6,176 bases of DNA from Bacillota bacterium (GTDB taxonomy: Bacteria > Bacillota > DSM-12270 > Thermacetogeniales > Thermacetogeniaceae): NCBI GenBank assembly GCA_030627585.1, contig DAOURU010000072.1, positions 1 through 6,176 on the forward strand, in the 5' to 3' direction. Positions within the stretch are counted from its first letter, which is position 1. The number at the start of each line of letters is the position of its first letter. Below the pieces are notes generated by a model. The model ran no database searches. It had not been told where the DNA came from and saw only the letters and a list, made by a program, of their open reading frames with translations. A program made the translations under genes and the position numbers. Positions 1 through 5,593 of the stretch are shown here, piece by piece.

Positions 1-659
1 ACTGGAAAGGGAGCAGAGAATTTTTTCTTGCCCAGCTTATCAAGATTGTGGGCGAATTTATCGAATCAGACAGGATTATCATATCCAGCGAGCGCTTCAA
101 TGCTTCGGAAGAGCTGCGCAAGGTGCTGATTATCCTGAATATGAACAAAATCATTCAGCATATCTGGAATGCGCTAAAAGCTGAAAATTGTGAAAAGCGC
201 GTCCCTGTATTTGACAGTGAAAACCCGATTCGTTCCACAGCCGACATGAGAGCATGGTATACCAGCAAACCGTGCGAGTGGACGCAAAAATCCCATATCA
301 GCCATGTGGTAGTGGACAGCACCTGGGAGGCAACAGAATCCTATATTATTGATAAACACCCTGCCGTCAAATCATTTGTTAAAAATGATCATTTAGGTTT
401 CAATACTGTTTATAATTACCAGGGAGTTGTGCGGAAGTATTACCCGGACTTTATCATCAGGCTGGTAAATGGAGAGTATCTGATTCTTGAGGTAAAAGGG
501 AAAGAAGATGCGGCAGCCAAAACCAAGCATGCCAGCCTTGCCGAGTGGGTGGAAGCAGTAAATGCCCAGGGTGGATTCGGCAAGTGGAAATGGGCAGTAT
601 CTTACGCTCCTGGGGATTTGGATATGGTAATTCGAGAAGCCACAACAAATAAAATATAG
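1..659 (+). CDS. Type III-like restriction endonuclease (Res / helicase-nuclease), C-terminal part; 5' end outside window
   Basis: This reading frame is open from the first complete codon (base 3) to TAG at 657-659, giving 218 visible residues. The GTG at 48 is internal, because coding continues upstream of it without a stop (LAQLIKIVGEF). The visible part carries a PD-(D/E)XK nuclease motif: Pro-Asp at 444-449 in YYPDFIIRL, then Glu at 489-491 and Lys at 495-497 in ILEVKGK. Around it lie the STWEA, KNDHLGF, YNYQGVVRKY and GGFGKWKWAVS blocks that I recall from type III Res subunits and the related BPTD_3080-type restriction endonucleases. These are proteins of roughly 900-1000 residues in which a DEAD/DEAH translocase precedes this nuclease. 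The enzyme would cut unmodified foreign DNA and normally works with a DNA methyltransferase, expected upstream outside the window. The DNA is AT-rich compared with its downstream neighbours, suggesting transfer. The nuclease assignment is firm; the exact subfamily is less so. Confidence 0.85.
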   Translation, partial: WKGSREFFLAQLIKIVGEFIESDRIIISSERFNASEELRKVLIILNMNKIIQHIWNALKAENCEKRVPVFDSENPIRSTADMRAWYTSKPCEWTQKSHISHVVVDSTWEATESYIIDKHPAVKSFVKNDHLGFNTVYNYQGVVRKYYPDFIIRLVNGEYLILEVKGKEDAAAKTKHASLAEWVEAVNAQGGFGKWKWAVSYAPGDLDMVIREATTNKI

Positions 660-705
660 ATGATTCTTAGGGAATACCTCAAAAGAGTACCTTGCCTGCG
701 GGAAG

Positions 706-734
706 TTGATTTGGGGATCTTTTTGGGATAGAAT
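706..734 (+). promoter_or_regulatory. Predicted sigma-A promoter for the amr unit
   Basis: A -35-like TTGATT (706-711, four of six consensus bases) is followed after exactly 17 bases by TAGAAT (729-734, five of six). Transcription would start near 741 and leave a leader of about 59 bases before the ATG at 800. The position, just after the restriction gene and before the fused AMMECR1 gene, is where an independent promoter would be needed. It is a motif match only, with no experimental support. Confidence 0.5.
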
Positions 735-764
735 GGAAGCAGCAAGAGAAAAACTGGATACACT

Positions 765-781
765 TCCCGTTGAGGACGGGA
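765..781 (+). other. Hairpin in the predicted leader of the amr unit
   Basis: TCCCGT (765-770) pairs perfectly with ACGGGA (776-781) around a five-base TGAGG loop. It lies between the predicted promoter and the ribosome binding region (AAGGATGGTG, 783-792) of the gene starting at 800. No T-run follows, so it is not a terminator. It could affect transcript stability or ribosome access, or be chance in GC-rich DNA. Confidence 0.3.
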
Positions 782-799
782 TAAGGATGGTGAAGCAAA

Positions 800-2140
800 A
801 TGCTTGTTTTTGCAGGTTTCGCCCCTCACCCCCCGATCATTGTCCCCGAGGTAGGGGGGTCCGAGTTGGACAAAGTAACCCGCACCGTAAAGGGAATGCA
901 GGAGTGGGCGCGTGCCGCCGCCGCCGCCCGGCCCGAAACCCTTGTTTTTATCAGCCCGCACGGAAGCTTCCTGCGGGAAGCCCTGGGGTATTTAGGAGGC
1001 AAGGAGCTGGCAGGGGATTTTACCGCCTTCGGGGCGCCGGAGGTAAGTTTCCGCGCCGCCGCCGATCTCGAACTCGCGCGCGCCGTTGCTGGTGAGGCCG
1101 GGAAGGCGGGTGTTGAGGTGATTGAGATGAAGGAGAGCCTCCTCGCTCGTTTTCAGGCAAACGGCCTTGACCACGGCATCATGGTGCCCCTGTACTACCT
1201 CCGGGAGGCCGGGGTGGATGCCGGCCTGGTTGCCTTCGGCATCAGCCTCTTGCCCTTCGAGAAGCTATTTCAGTTCGGGCGCGCCTTGAATAAAGCGGTT
1301 GCTGACAGTCCCCGCAGGGTCGGCCTGATTGCCAGCGGTGACCTTTCCCACCGCCTCAAACCGGGCGCTCCGGCGGGCTACGATCCGCAGGGGAGGGTTT
1401 TTGACGAAACTATTCGGGACGCCCTGGCACAGATGGATGTGGAACGCATCCTCAACCTCCCCGAAGAACTGGTGGAACGGGCGGGAGAGTGCGGGCTCAG
1501 GCCGCTGATCATGCTTTTGGGCGCCCTTCAGGATTACGATGTAGAGAGTAAAGTCTATTCCTATGAGGGGCCGTTCGGTGTGGGTTATCTGGTTGCCGGC
1601 TTTCGCATCAAAGAAAGACGACAAGAAAGACAGGAATCCCCTTATGTTCGGCTTGCCCGCGCCAGCCTCGAGCACTACCTCCGGACAGGGAAATTGCTCC
1701 CCGCGCCGGAGTCTGTCCCTGCGGGGATGGAGGAGCGTGCGGGTGTTTTTGTCTCCCTTAAAAAGCACGGCCGGCTGCGGGGATGCATCGGGACGATCGA
1801 GCCGTGCCAGGAAAATGTTGCGGCAGAGATCATCAATAACGCTGTCAGCGCCGGGGTGCAGGACCCCCGTTTTTGGCCGGTCGAACCGGAAGAACTGCCG
1901 GAACTTAAAATTTCCGTCGATGTTCTCACCCCCCCGGAGCCTGTGGCATCTGAAGAAGAGCTGGATCCCAAGCGGTACGGCGTAATTGTCAGGAGCCGCG
2001 GCCGGACGGGGCTCCTGCTTCCTGCGCTGGAAGGGATCGACACCGTAGAGGAGCAGGTCCGGATCGCCCGCCAGAAGGCCGGGATTCGCCCCGAGGAGCC
2101 TGTGCAGCTGGCGCGCTTCGAAGTCATTCGCTACGAGTGA
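800..2140 (+). CDS. amrA: AmmeMemoRadiSam system protein: extradiol dioxygenase-B/MEMO-like domain fused to AMMECR1 domain
   Basis: The 446-residue protein has two domains. Residues 1 to about 270 resemble the class III extradiol dioxygenase subunit B superfamily, which includes LigB, DODA and MEMO. Candidate metal or active-site residues are visible: His10 in FAPHPP, His54 in SPHGSF, Asp124-His125 in LDHGIMVPLYYL, SGDLSH at 179-184 and a GECG at 229-232. Residues about 283-446 form an AMMECR1 domain with its hallmark LRGCIGTIEP (326-335), DPRFWP (355-360) and the GLLLPALEGIDTVEEQV segment. A charged stretch, KERRQERQE (271-279), links them. The start is well placed: the family begins at the first strand (MLVFAGF), and GGTG sits seven bases upstream. 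Next comes a radical SAM gene after nine bases, the usual partner. Family proteins are thought to be cytosolic; their substrate and reaction are, to my knowledge, not established. Ring-cleaving dioxygenase activity should not be assumed. Domain identities are strong. The symbol follows the AMMECR1 half; the N-terminal half may replace a separate MEMO (AmrB) protein. Confidence 0.88.
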   Translation: MLVFAGFAPHPPIIVPEVGGSELDKVTRTVKGMQEWARAAAAARPETLVFISPHGSFLREALGYLGGKELAGDFTAFGAPEVSFRAAADLELARAVAGEAGKAGVEVIEMKESLLARFQANGLDHGIMVPLYYLREAGVDAGLVAFGISLLPFEKLFQFGRALNKAVADSPRRVGLIASGDLSHRLKPGAPAGYDPQGRVFDETIRDALAQMDVERILNLPEELVERAGECGLRPLIMLLGALQDYDVESKVYSYEGPFGVGYLVAGFRIKERRQERQESPYVRLARASLEHYLRTGKLLPAPESVPAGMEERAGVFVSLKKHGRLRGCIGTIEPCQENVAAEIINNAVSAGVQDPRFWPVEPEELPELKISVDVLTPPEPVASEEELDPKRYGVIVRSRGRTGLLLPALEGIDTVEEQVRIARQKAGIRPEEPVQLARFEVIRYE

Positions 2141-2149
2141 GGGTTGAAG

Positions 2150-3145
2150 ATGCAGGAAGCAAGGTTTTACGAAAAACTTGACGGGGAAAGGGTCTGGTGC
2201 CACCTTTGCCCTCAAAACTGCCGCATCCGCCCGGGCGGCTTGGGATTTTGCGGGGCGCGGAAAAACGAAGCGGGCGTCCTTTATACCTTGAACTACGGGC
2301 ACATTTCCGCCTGGGGCGTGGATCCCATCGAGAAAAAACCCCTTTATCATTTTTATCCGGGCGCCCAAATCTTTTCGGTCGGAACCTTCGGCTGCAATTT
2401 TCACTGCGGTTTTTGCCAGAACTGGGAGATTGCCCACGGCGACCCCCTCACGCGGGAATATTCCCCCCGCGAACTGGTGGAGCTTGCTTTAGGGGCAATG
2501 GAGCGTTCCCGCTCCATCGGAATCGCCTACACCTATTCGGAACCCATGGTCTGGTACGAATATGTTTTTGATGTCGCAAAACTGGCGCGGGAAAAAGGCT
2601 TGAAGAATGTCCTGGTGACGAACGGTTCGGTGCAGGAGGAGCCGCTGCGGGAGCTATTGCCCTGCGTTGATGCCATGAATATCGACGTAAAAGCCTTCAC
2701 CGGAGATTTCTACCGGGAGATCTGCCACGGGAAGCTCGATCCCGTCCTGCGCACGGTGGAGGCTGCCCACAGCAGGTGCCATGTGGAGATCACGAATTTG
2801 ATTGTTCCCACGAAAAACGACGGAGAAGAGGAAATCGCGGCTCTTGTGGACTGGATCGCCTCGCTGGATCCGGCAATCCCGCTCCACTTTTCCCGCTACT
2901 ACCCCCGGTATAAGTTTGATCTCCCCCCCACCCCGCTCAAGACTTTAAAAAAGGCGCGGGAGATTGCGCTGCAAAAGTTGAAATATGTTTATATCGGGAA
3001 CGCCTGGGAGCTGGGAGAAAATGAGACGCGCTGCCCGGTGTGCCGGAACCTCCTTGTCGACCGTTCAGGGTACCGCGTTAGGATTATGGGGCTTCGGGGC
3101 AGGTGCTGTTCGCAGTGCGGGGCGGAGATCGGGATCGTGAATTAG
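2150..3145 (+). CDS. amrS: AmmeMemoRadiSam system radical SAM enzyme
   Basis: This 331-residue protein resembles pyruvate-formate-lyase-activase-like radical SAM enzymes of the AmmeMemoRadiSam type. The radical SAM cluster motif is CNFHCGFC, with Cys82, Cys86 and Cys89 expected to ligate the [4Fe-4S] cluster that cleaves S-adenosylmethionine. The preceding YTLNYGHISAWGVDPIEKKPLYHF block is typical of this family, and AYTYSEPMVWYEY and NIDVKAF follow in the barrel. Additional cysteines occur at the N-terminus (17, 20, 24, 34) and in a ribbon-like C-terminus (CPVC 295-298; CSQC 320-323), plausible zinc or extra cluster sites. ATG at 2150 is preferred over an in-frame TTG at 2144: GAGG (2139-2142) lies seven bases before the ATG but only one before the TTG. 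The Shine-Dalgarno overlaps the stop of the preceding gene, so the two are probably cotranscribed and coupled. The substrate is unknown; modifying or activating the neighbouring fused protein or its target is an inference. Confidence 0.9.
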   Translation: MQEARFYEKLDGERVWCHLCPQNCRIRPGGLGFCGARKNEAGVLYTLNYGHISAWGVDPIEKKPLYHFYPGAQIFSVGTFGCNFHCGFCQNWEIAHGDPLTREYSPRELVELALGAMERSRSIGIAYTYSEPMVWYEYVFDVAKLAREKGLKNVLVTNGSVQEEPLRELLPCVDAMNIDVKAFTGDFYREICHGKLDPVLRTVEAAHSRCHVEITNLIVPTKNDGEEEIAALVDWIASLDPAIPLHFSRYYPRYKFDLPPTPLKTLKKAREIALQKLKYVYIGNAWELGENETRCPVCRNLLVDRSGYRVRIMGLRGRCCSQCGAEIGIVN

Positions 3146-3171
3146 ATCTGGAAATATATTCAGTATCCTCG

Positions 3172-3199
3172 GGCCGGCTGTTCGGCCGCTTATTTTTTT
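3172..3199 (+). terminator. Probable Rho-independent terminator of the amr unit
   Basis: GGCCG (3172-3176) pairs with CGGCC (3183-3187), extendable by a G-T pair to leave a CTGT loop. After GCTTA comes a run of seven T (3193-3199). It sits 27 bases after the stop of the radical SAM gene and ahead of the arg promoter, the right place to separate two transcription units. The stem is short and the T-run begins five bases after it, so efficiency may be modest. Confidence 0.55.
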
Positions 3200-3228
3200 G
3201 TGGGGACAGGCAAAAAATCAAAAACATT

Positions 3229-3246
3229 GTTGTATTTTTATTCATT
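3229..3246 (+). promoter_or_regulatory. ArgR operator (ARG box 1)
   Basis: The core TGTAT-TTTT-ATTCA (3231-3244) matches nine of the ten conserved positions of the ARG-box pattern TGAAT-four weak bases-ATTCA used by ArgR/AhrC repressors. It overlaps the likely -35 element of the argC promoter, so bound ArgR would block polymerase when arginine is plentiful. That this is a real operator is inferred from pattern and position; argR is not in the window. Confidence 0.6.
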
Positions 3247-3258
3247 AACATGTATAAT
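3230..3258 (+). promoter_or_regulatory. Predicted sigma-A promoter of the argCJB operon
   Basis: A perfect TATAAT (3253-3258) lies 17 bases after TTGTAT (3230-3235), a weak -35 with three of six consensus bases. A perfect -10 can make up for a weak -35. Transcription would start near 3265, giving a short leader of about 23 bases to the argC ATG, too short for an attenuator or riboswitch. The surrounding AT-rich stretch (about 3210-3270) stands out from GC-rich coding DNA on both sides. Confidence 0.65.
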
Positions 3259-3266
3259 CATAAAAA
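3249..3266 (+). promoter_or_regulatory. Possible second, weaker ARG box
   Basis: TGTAT-AATC-ATAAA (3251-3264) matches seven of ten conserved ARG-box positions. Its centre is 20 bases from that of the better box, about two helical turns, leaving two bases between the 18-base boxes. ArgR hexamers commonly bind such tandem pairs. It covers the -10 element. Because this DNA is AT-rich, a chance match is possible. Confidence 0.35.
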
Positions 3267-3287
3267 CAGTTAAAGGGAGAGGAAACG

Positions 3288-4328
3288 ATGGGATTTAAGG
3301 TTGGAGTTGTGGGCGCAACCGGGTATGTAGGAGAGGAGCTATTCCGCATTCTCTGCCGGCATCCCGAGGTGACGGCAATGGCCGCCGTTTCGCGGGATTT
3401 CCCCGGTTCTTCACTCGATCGGGTTTTTCCTCATTTAAGGGGTTATGTCGATCTGGAAATTATGGAGCTGGAAGAAATTCCGGCCCTCATTGAATTTTCA
3501 GATCTTGTTTTTGTTGCCTTGCCGCACGGGCTTTCGGCCCCGGTTGTCCAAGAGGTCCTCGGCAAAGGAAAACGCGTTATCGATTTGGCTGCAGACTTCC
3601 GGCTTCCGGAGGCATCCCTTTACGAAGCATGGTACCAGATGCCGCACGGGGCGCCCGAACTCTTGCGCGAGGCTGTTTACGGCCTGCCCGAGCTTTTTCG
3701 CTCTGCCGTTTGCGCGGCGCGCCTTGTGGCCAATCCCGGCTGCTACCCGACCAGCGCGCTGCTCGCCCTGGCGCCTTTAATGAAACACGGCCTGGTAGAT
3801 CAGGAATCTCTGATTGTCGACGCGAAGTCCGGAGTTTCAGGGGCAGGGCGGACGCTTGCGCTGGGGAGCCATTTTTCGGAATGCAACGAAAACGTCCGGG
3901 CGTATGCGGTTGCAACCCACCGCCATACTTCAGAGATTACTTACTATGCTTCCGTCCTGGCGGGGGGAAAAGCAGATGTTACGTTTACTCCCCATTTGAT
4001 CCCCATGACGAGGGGAATCCTCAGCACTGTTTACGCAAATCTCTTGCGGCCCTGCGACGCTTCCTCTTTGCGCCAGGTCTTCCGGGAATTTTACGCGGGG
4101 GAGCCTTTTGTGCAAATCACCGAGGAGGGGGAATGGCCGGAGACGAAATGGGTGCAGGGCACAAACCGGTGCTACCTCGGCCTTACGATAAAAGGGAGAT
4201 GCGTGATTGTGGTTTCGGTGATCGACAACCTGGTAAAGGGCGCTGCAGGGCAGGCGGTTCAAAATATGAACCTTATGTTTGGTTTCCCGGAAACGGCGGG
4301 ATTGGCCGTTCCCGGTCTTTATCCCTAA
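3288..4328 (+). CDS. argC: N-acetyl-gamma-glutamyl-phosphate reductase
   Basis: ArgC catalyses the NADPH-dependent reduction of N-acetylglutamyl 5-phosphate to N-acetylglutamate 5-semialdehyde, the third step of arginine synthesis in the cytoplasm. The 346 residues match the usual family length. The N-terminal dinucleotide-binding loop GATGYVG is at 9-15, and VALPHGLS at 76-83 follows in the same fold. The catalytic cysteine is Cys152 in the signature VANPGCYPTSALLALAP. SGVSGAGR (181-188), the ATHRHTSEI segment with His211 and His213, and HLIPMTRGI (236-244) are also conserved, and the C-terminal NLVKGAAGQAVQNMNL is typical. AGGGAG and AGAGG (3274-3282) lie five to eight bases before the ATG. 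This is the first gene of the operon, transcribed from a promoter with ARG-box-like sequences; argJ starts 23 bases after its stop. No unusual residues are seen at the active site. Confidence 0.97.
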   Translation: MGFKVGVVGATGYVGEELFRILCRHPEVTAMAAVSRDFPGSSLDRVFPHLRGYVDLEIMELEEIPALIEFSDLVFVALPHGLSAPVVQEVLGKGKRVIDLAADFRLPEASLYEAWYQMPHGAPELLREAVYGLPELFRSAVCAARLVANPGCYPTSALLALAPLMKHGLVDQESLIVDAKSGVSGAGRTLALGSHFSECNENVRAYAVATHRHTSEITYYASVLAGGKADVTFTPHLIPMTRGILSTVYANLLRPCDASSLRQVFREFYAGEPFVQITEEGEWPETKWVQGTNRCYLGLTIKGRCVIVVSVIDNLVKGAAGQAVQNMNLMFGFPETAGLAVPGLYP

Positions 4329-4336
4329 TGCAATGA

Positions 4337-4390
4337 GGAGGTTTACCCGGGATGATAGGAGAGGCAACACGGTGGGAGGTTTTACCCGGG
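4337..4390 (+). repeat. Short near-direct repeat flanking the argJ start codon
   Basis: GGAGGTTTACCCGGG (4337-4351) recurs as GGAGGTTTTACCCGGG (4375-4390), differing only by one extra T. The first copy contains the argJ Shine-Dalgarno and ends directly before its ATG at 4352; the second is inside the coding region. Each copy ends in the palindrome CCCGGG, so 4346-4351 can pair with 4385-4390 in the mRNA, leaving the start codon at the edge of a 33-base loop. The repeat is directly visible; any regulatory role is speculative. Confidence 0.5.
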
Positions 4391-5575
4391 GGTGTTACGG
4401 CACCGGAGGGATTTCAGGCCGCCGGAGTTGGCGCCCAGATCCGCAAAAAGGGGAGGCGCGACCTGGCTTTAGTCTATTCTCGAGTACCGGCCGCCGCGGC
4501 AGCCCTTTACACCCAGAACCAGGTGAAAGCGGCTCCGGTTTTGGTGAGCAAGGAGAATTTGGCGGGAGGGGCTGCGCAGGCGATCGTTGTTAACAGCGGG
4601 ATCGCCAATGCCTGTACCGGCCCCGGGGGCATTGCCGATGCCCGGCGCATGGCGTCTTTTACGGGAGAGGTTTTAGGTATCCCCCCCGGCCTTGTTGTGG
4701 TGGCTTCAACCGGCGTCATCGGAGTTCCGCTCCCGATGGAGAAGATCGAAAAGGGGATCCGGGAGGCGGCTGCAAGCCTCTCGCGGGCGGGAGGAAGCGC
4801 CGCAGCCGAGGCGATCATGACTACAGATACCTGCCCCAAGGAATACGCCGTGAAATTTCGTCTTGGGGAGAAGGAGGCCACCCTGGGGGGAATTGCCAAG
4901 GGCTCGGGGATGATTCACCCAAACCTCGCGACAATGCTTTCTTTTATAACCACAGATGCGGCGGTGGCGCCGGAGGCGCTGGCTGGTGCTTTGCGCTGGG
5001 CCGGGGCGCGGTCTTTTAATGCTGTAACTATAGACGGGGATACGAGCACCAATGACATGGTCGTCCTGCTGGCAAACGGCCTGGCCGGGAATAAGCCCCT
5101 GACCGGCGAAGAACCGGATTATTTCCTGTTCCGGGAGGCCCTGCTTGCGGTCTGCAGGGAACTGGCGAAGATGATCGCCCGGGATGGGGAGGGGGCGACC
5201 AAGTTTCTGGAAGTCCGGGTTAAAGGGGCGGAGCGGGAAGAGGAGGCGTGCCTGATCGCCCGTTCTGTTGCGGGATCAAATCTGGTGAAGGCCGCTGTCT
5301 TCGGCGAGGATCCCAACTGGGGCCGGATCGTCGCCGCGGCCGGCTACGCGGGAGTGCCTTTTAACCCGGACCGGGTTGATATTTTTATCGGCGGCCTGCA
5401 GGTTGCAGCACAGGGAAGAAGCTTGGATTTCGACGAGGAAGAGGCCCGCGCCATTTTGGAAGCGAGGGAAGTTGTGATTACACTCGACCTGAACCAGGGT
5501 GCGGCGGAGGGCCTGGCCTGGGGGTGCGATCTCTCTTACGACTATGTCCGGATCAATGCCTATTACCGGACCTGA
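4352..5575 (+). CDS. argJ: Glutamate N-acetyltransferase / ornithine acetyltransferase ArgJ
   Basis: ArgJ transfers the acetyl group from N-acetylornithine to glutamate, releasing ornithine and regenerating N-acetylglutamate; bifunctional forms also use acetyl-CoA for the first step. The 407 residues match the family. The precursor normally cleaves itself before a threonine that becomes the nucleophile: here Ala193-Thr194 in KGSGMIHPNLATML. The oxyanion-hole motif STGVIG is at 119-124, with conserved VVNSGIANACTG (79-90), TIDGDTSTND (226-235), and FGEDPNWGRI (317-326) in the beta chain. The C-terminus is complete (INAYYRT), as expected for this family, in which the end folds near the active site. 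AGGAGG (4336-4341) lies ten bases before the ATG. The gene sits 23 bases after argC and 15 before argB. Whether it is monofunctional or bifunctional cannot be told from sequence alone; absence of argA elsewhere in the genome would favour bifunctional. Confidence 0.97.
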   Translation: MIGEATRWEVLPGGVTAPEGFQAAGVGAQIRKKGRRDLALVYSRVPAAAAALYTQNQVKAAPVLVSKENLAGGAAQAIVVNSGIANACTGPGGIADARRMASFTGEVLGIPPGLVVVASTGVIGVPLPMEKIEKGIREAAASLSRAGGSAAAEAIMTTDTCPKEYAVKFRLGEKEATLGGIAKGSGMIHPNLATMLSFITTDAAVAPEALAGALRWAGARSFNAVTIDGDTSTNDMVVLLANGLAGNKPLTGEEPDYFLFREALLAVCRELAKMIARDGEGATKFLEVRVKGAEREEEACLIARSVAGSNLVKAAVFGEDPNWGRIVAAAGYAGVPFNPDRVDIFIGGLQVAAQGRSLDFDEEEARAILEAREVVITLDLNQGAAEGLAWGCDLSYDYVRINAYYRT

Positions 5576-5578
5576 AGG

Positions 5579-5593
5579 GGAGGAAGAAGGTTG
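5579..5593 (+). promoter_or_regulatory. Ribosome binding site that fixes the TTG start of argB
   Basis: GGAGG (5579-5583) is followed by a seven-base spacer and TTG at 5591-5593. Between the argJ stop (TGA, 5573-5575) and this point the argB frame contains no ATG or GTG, and the next in-frame ATG is far inside the conserved fold (codon 36). The TTG is therefore the likely initiator, and the resulting N-terminus (MVLTPLEKASILVEALPYI) matches family starts. Confidence 0.8.

Noticed and set aside
48..50. GTG as start of a short separate nuclease gene
   Set aside because: The same frame is open back to the window edge and the upstream residues continue naturally, so this is an internal valine of a larger protein.
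672..692. Imperfect inverted repeat around CTC-AAAA-GAG after the restriction gene
   Set aside because: Only three uninterrupted pairs, five with a bulge, and no T-run; too weak to call a terminator or attachment site.
765..781. Hairpin as a terminator for the restriction gene
   Set aside because: No T-run follows the stem, and it lies downstream of a good promoter match, so a leader element is the better reading.
602..961. Antisense frame of 119 codons over the junction
   Set aside because: It spans the end of the restriction gene and the start of the next, has low-complexity Gly/Pro stretches, and lacks similarity to any family I recognise.
706..1095. Frame of 129 codons running from the junction into the fused AMMECR1 gene
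   Set aside because: Most of it is a shifted reading of the real gene from 800 (arginine-rich tail). Only its first 30 or so codons lie outside that gene, and these are mentioned as a weak finding.
2144..2146. TTG as start of the radical SAM gene
   Set aside because: The Shine-Dalgarno would be one base away. ATG at 2150 has ideal seven-base spacing and agrees with family N-termini.
1265..2437. Long antisense open frame of 390 codons
   Set aside because: It lies opposite the fused AMMECR1 gene and the start of the radical SAM gene, both with clear family motifs. GC-rich third positions create such shadow frames, and its translation shows no recognisable domain.
3629..4336. Overlapping + strand frame of 235 codons inside argC
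   Set aside because: It is out of frame with an unmistakable argC, its composition is rich in Arg, Gly and Pro as expected of a shifted GC-rich frame, and it has no family motif.
4392..4394. Alternative GTG start after the second repeat copy near argJ
   Set aside because: It is out of frame with argJ, and conserved N-terminal residues lie upstream of it.
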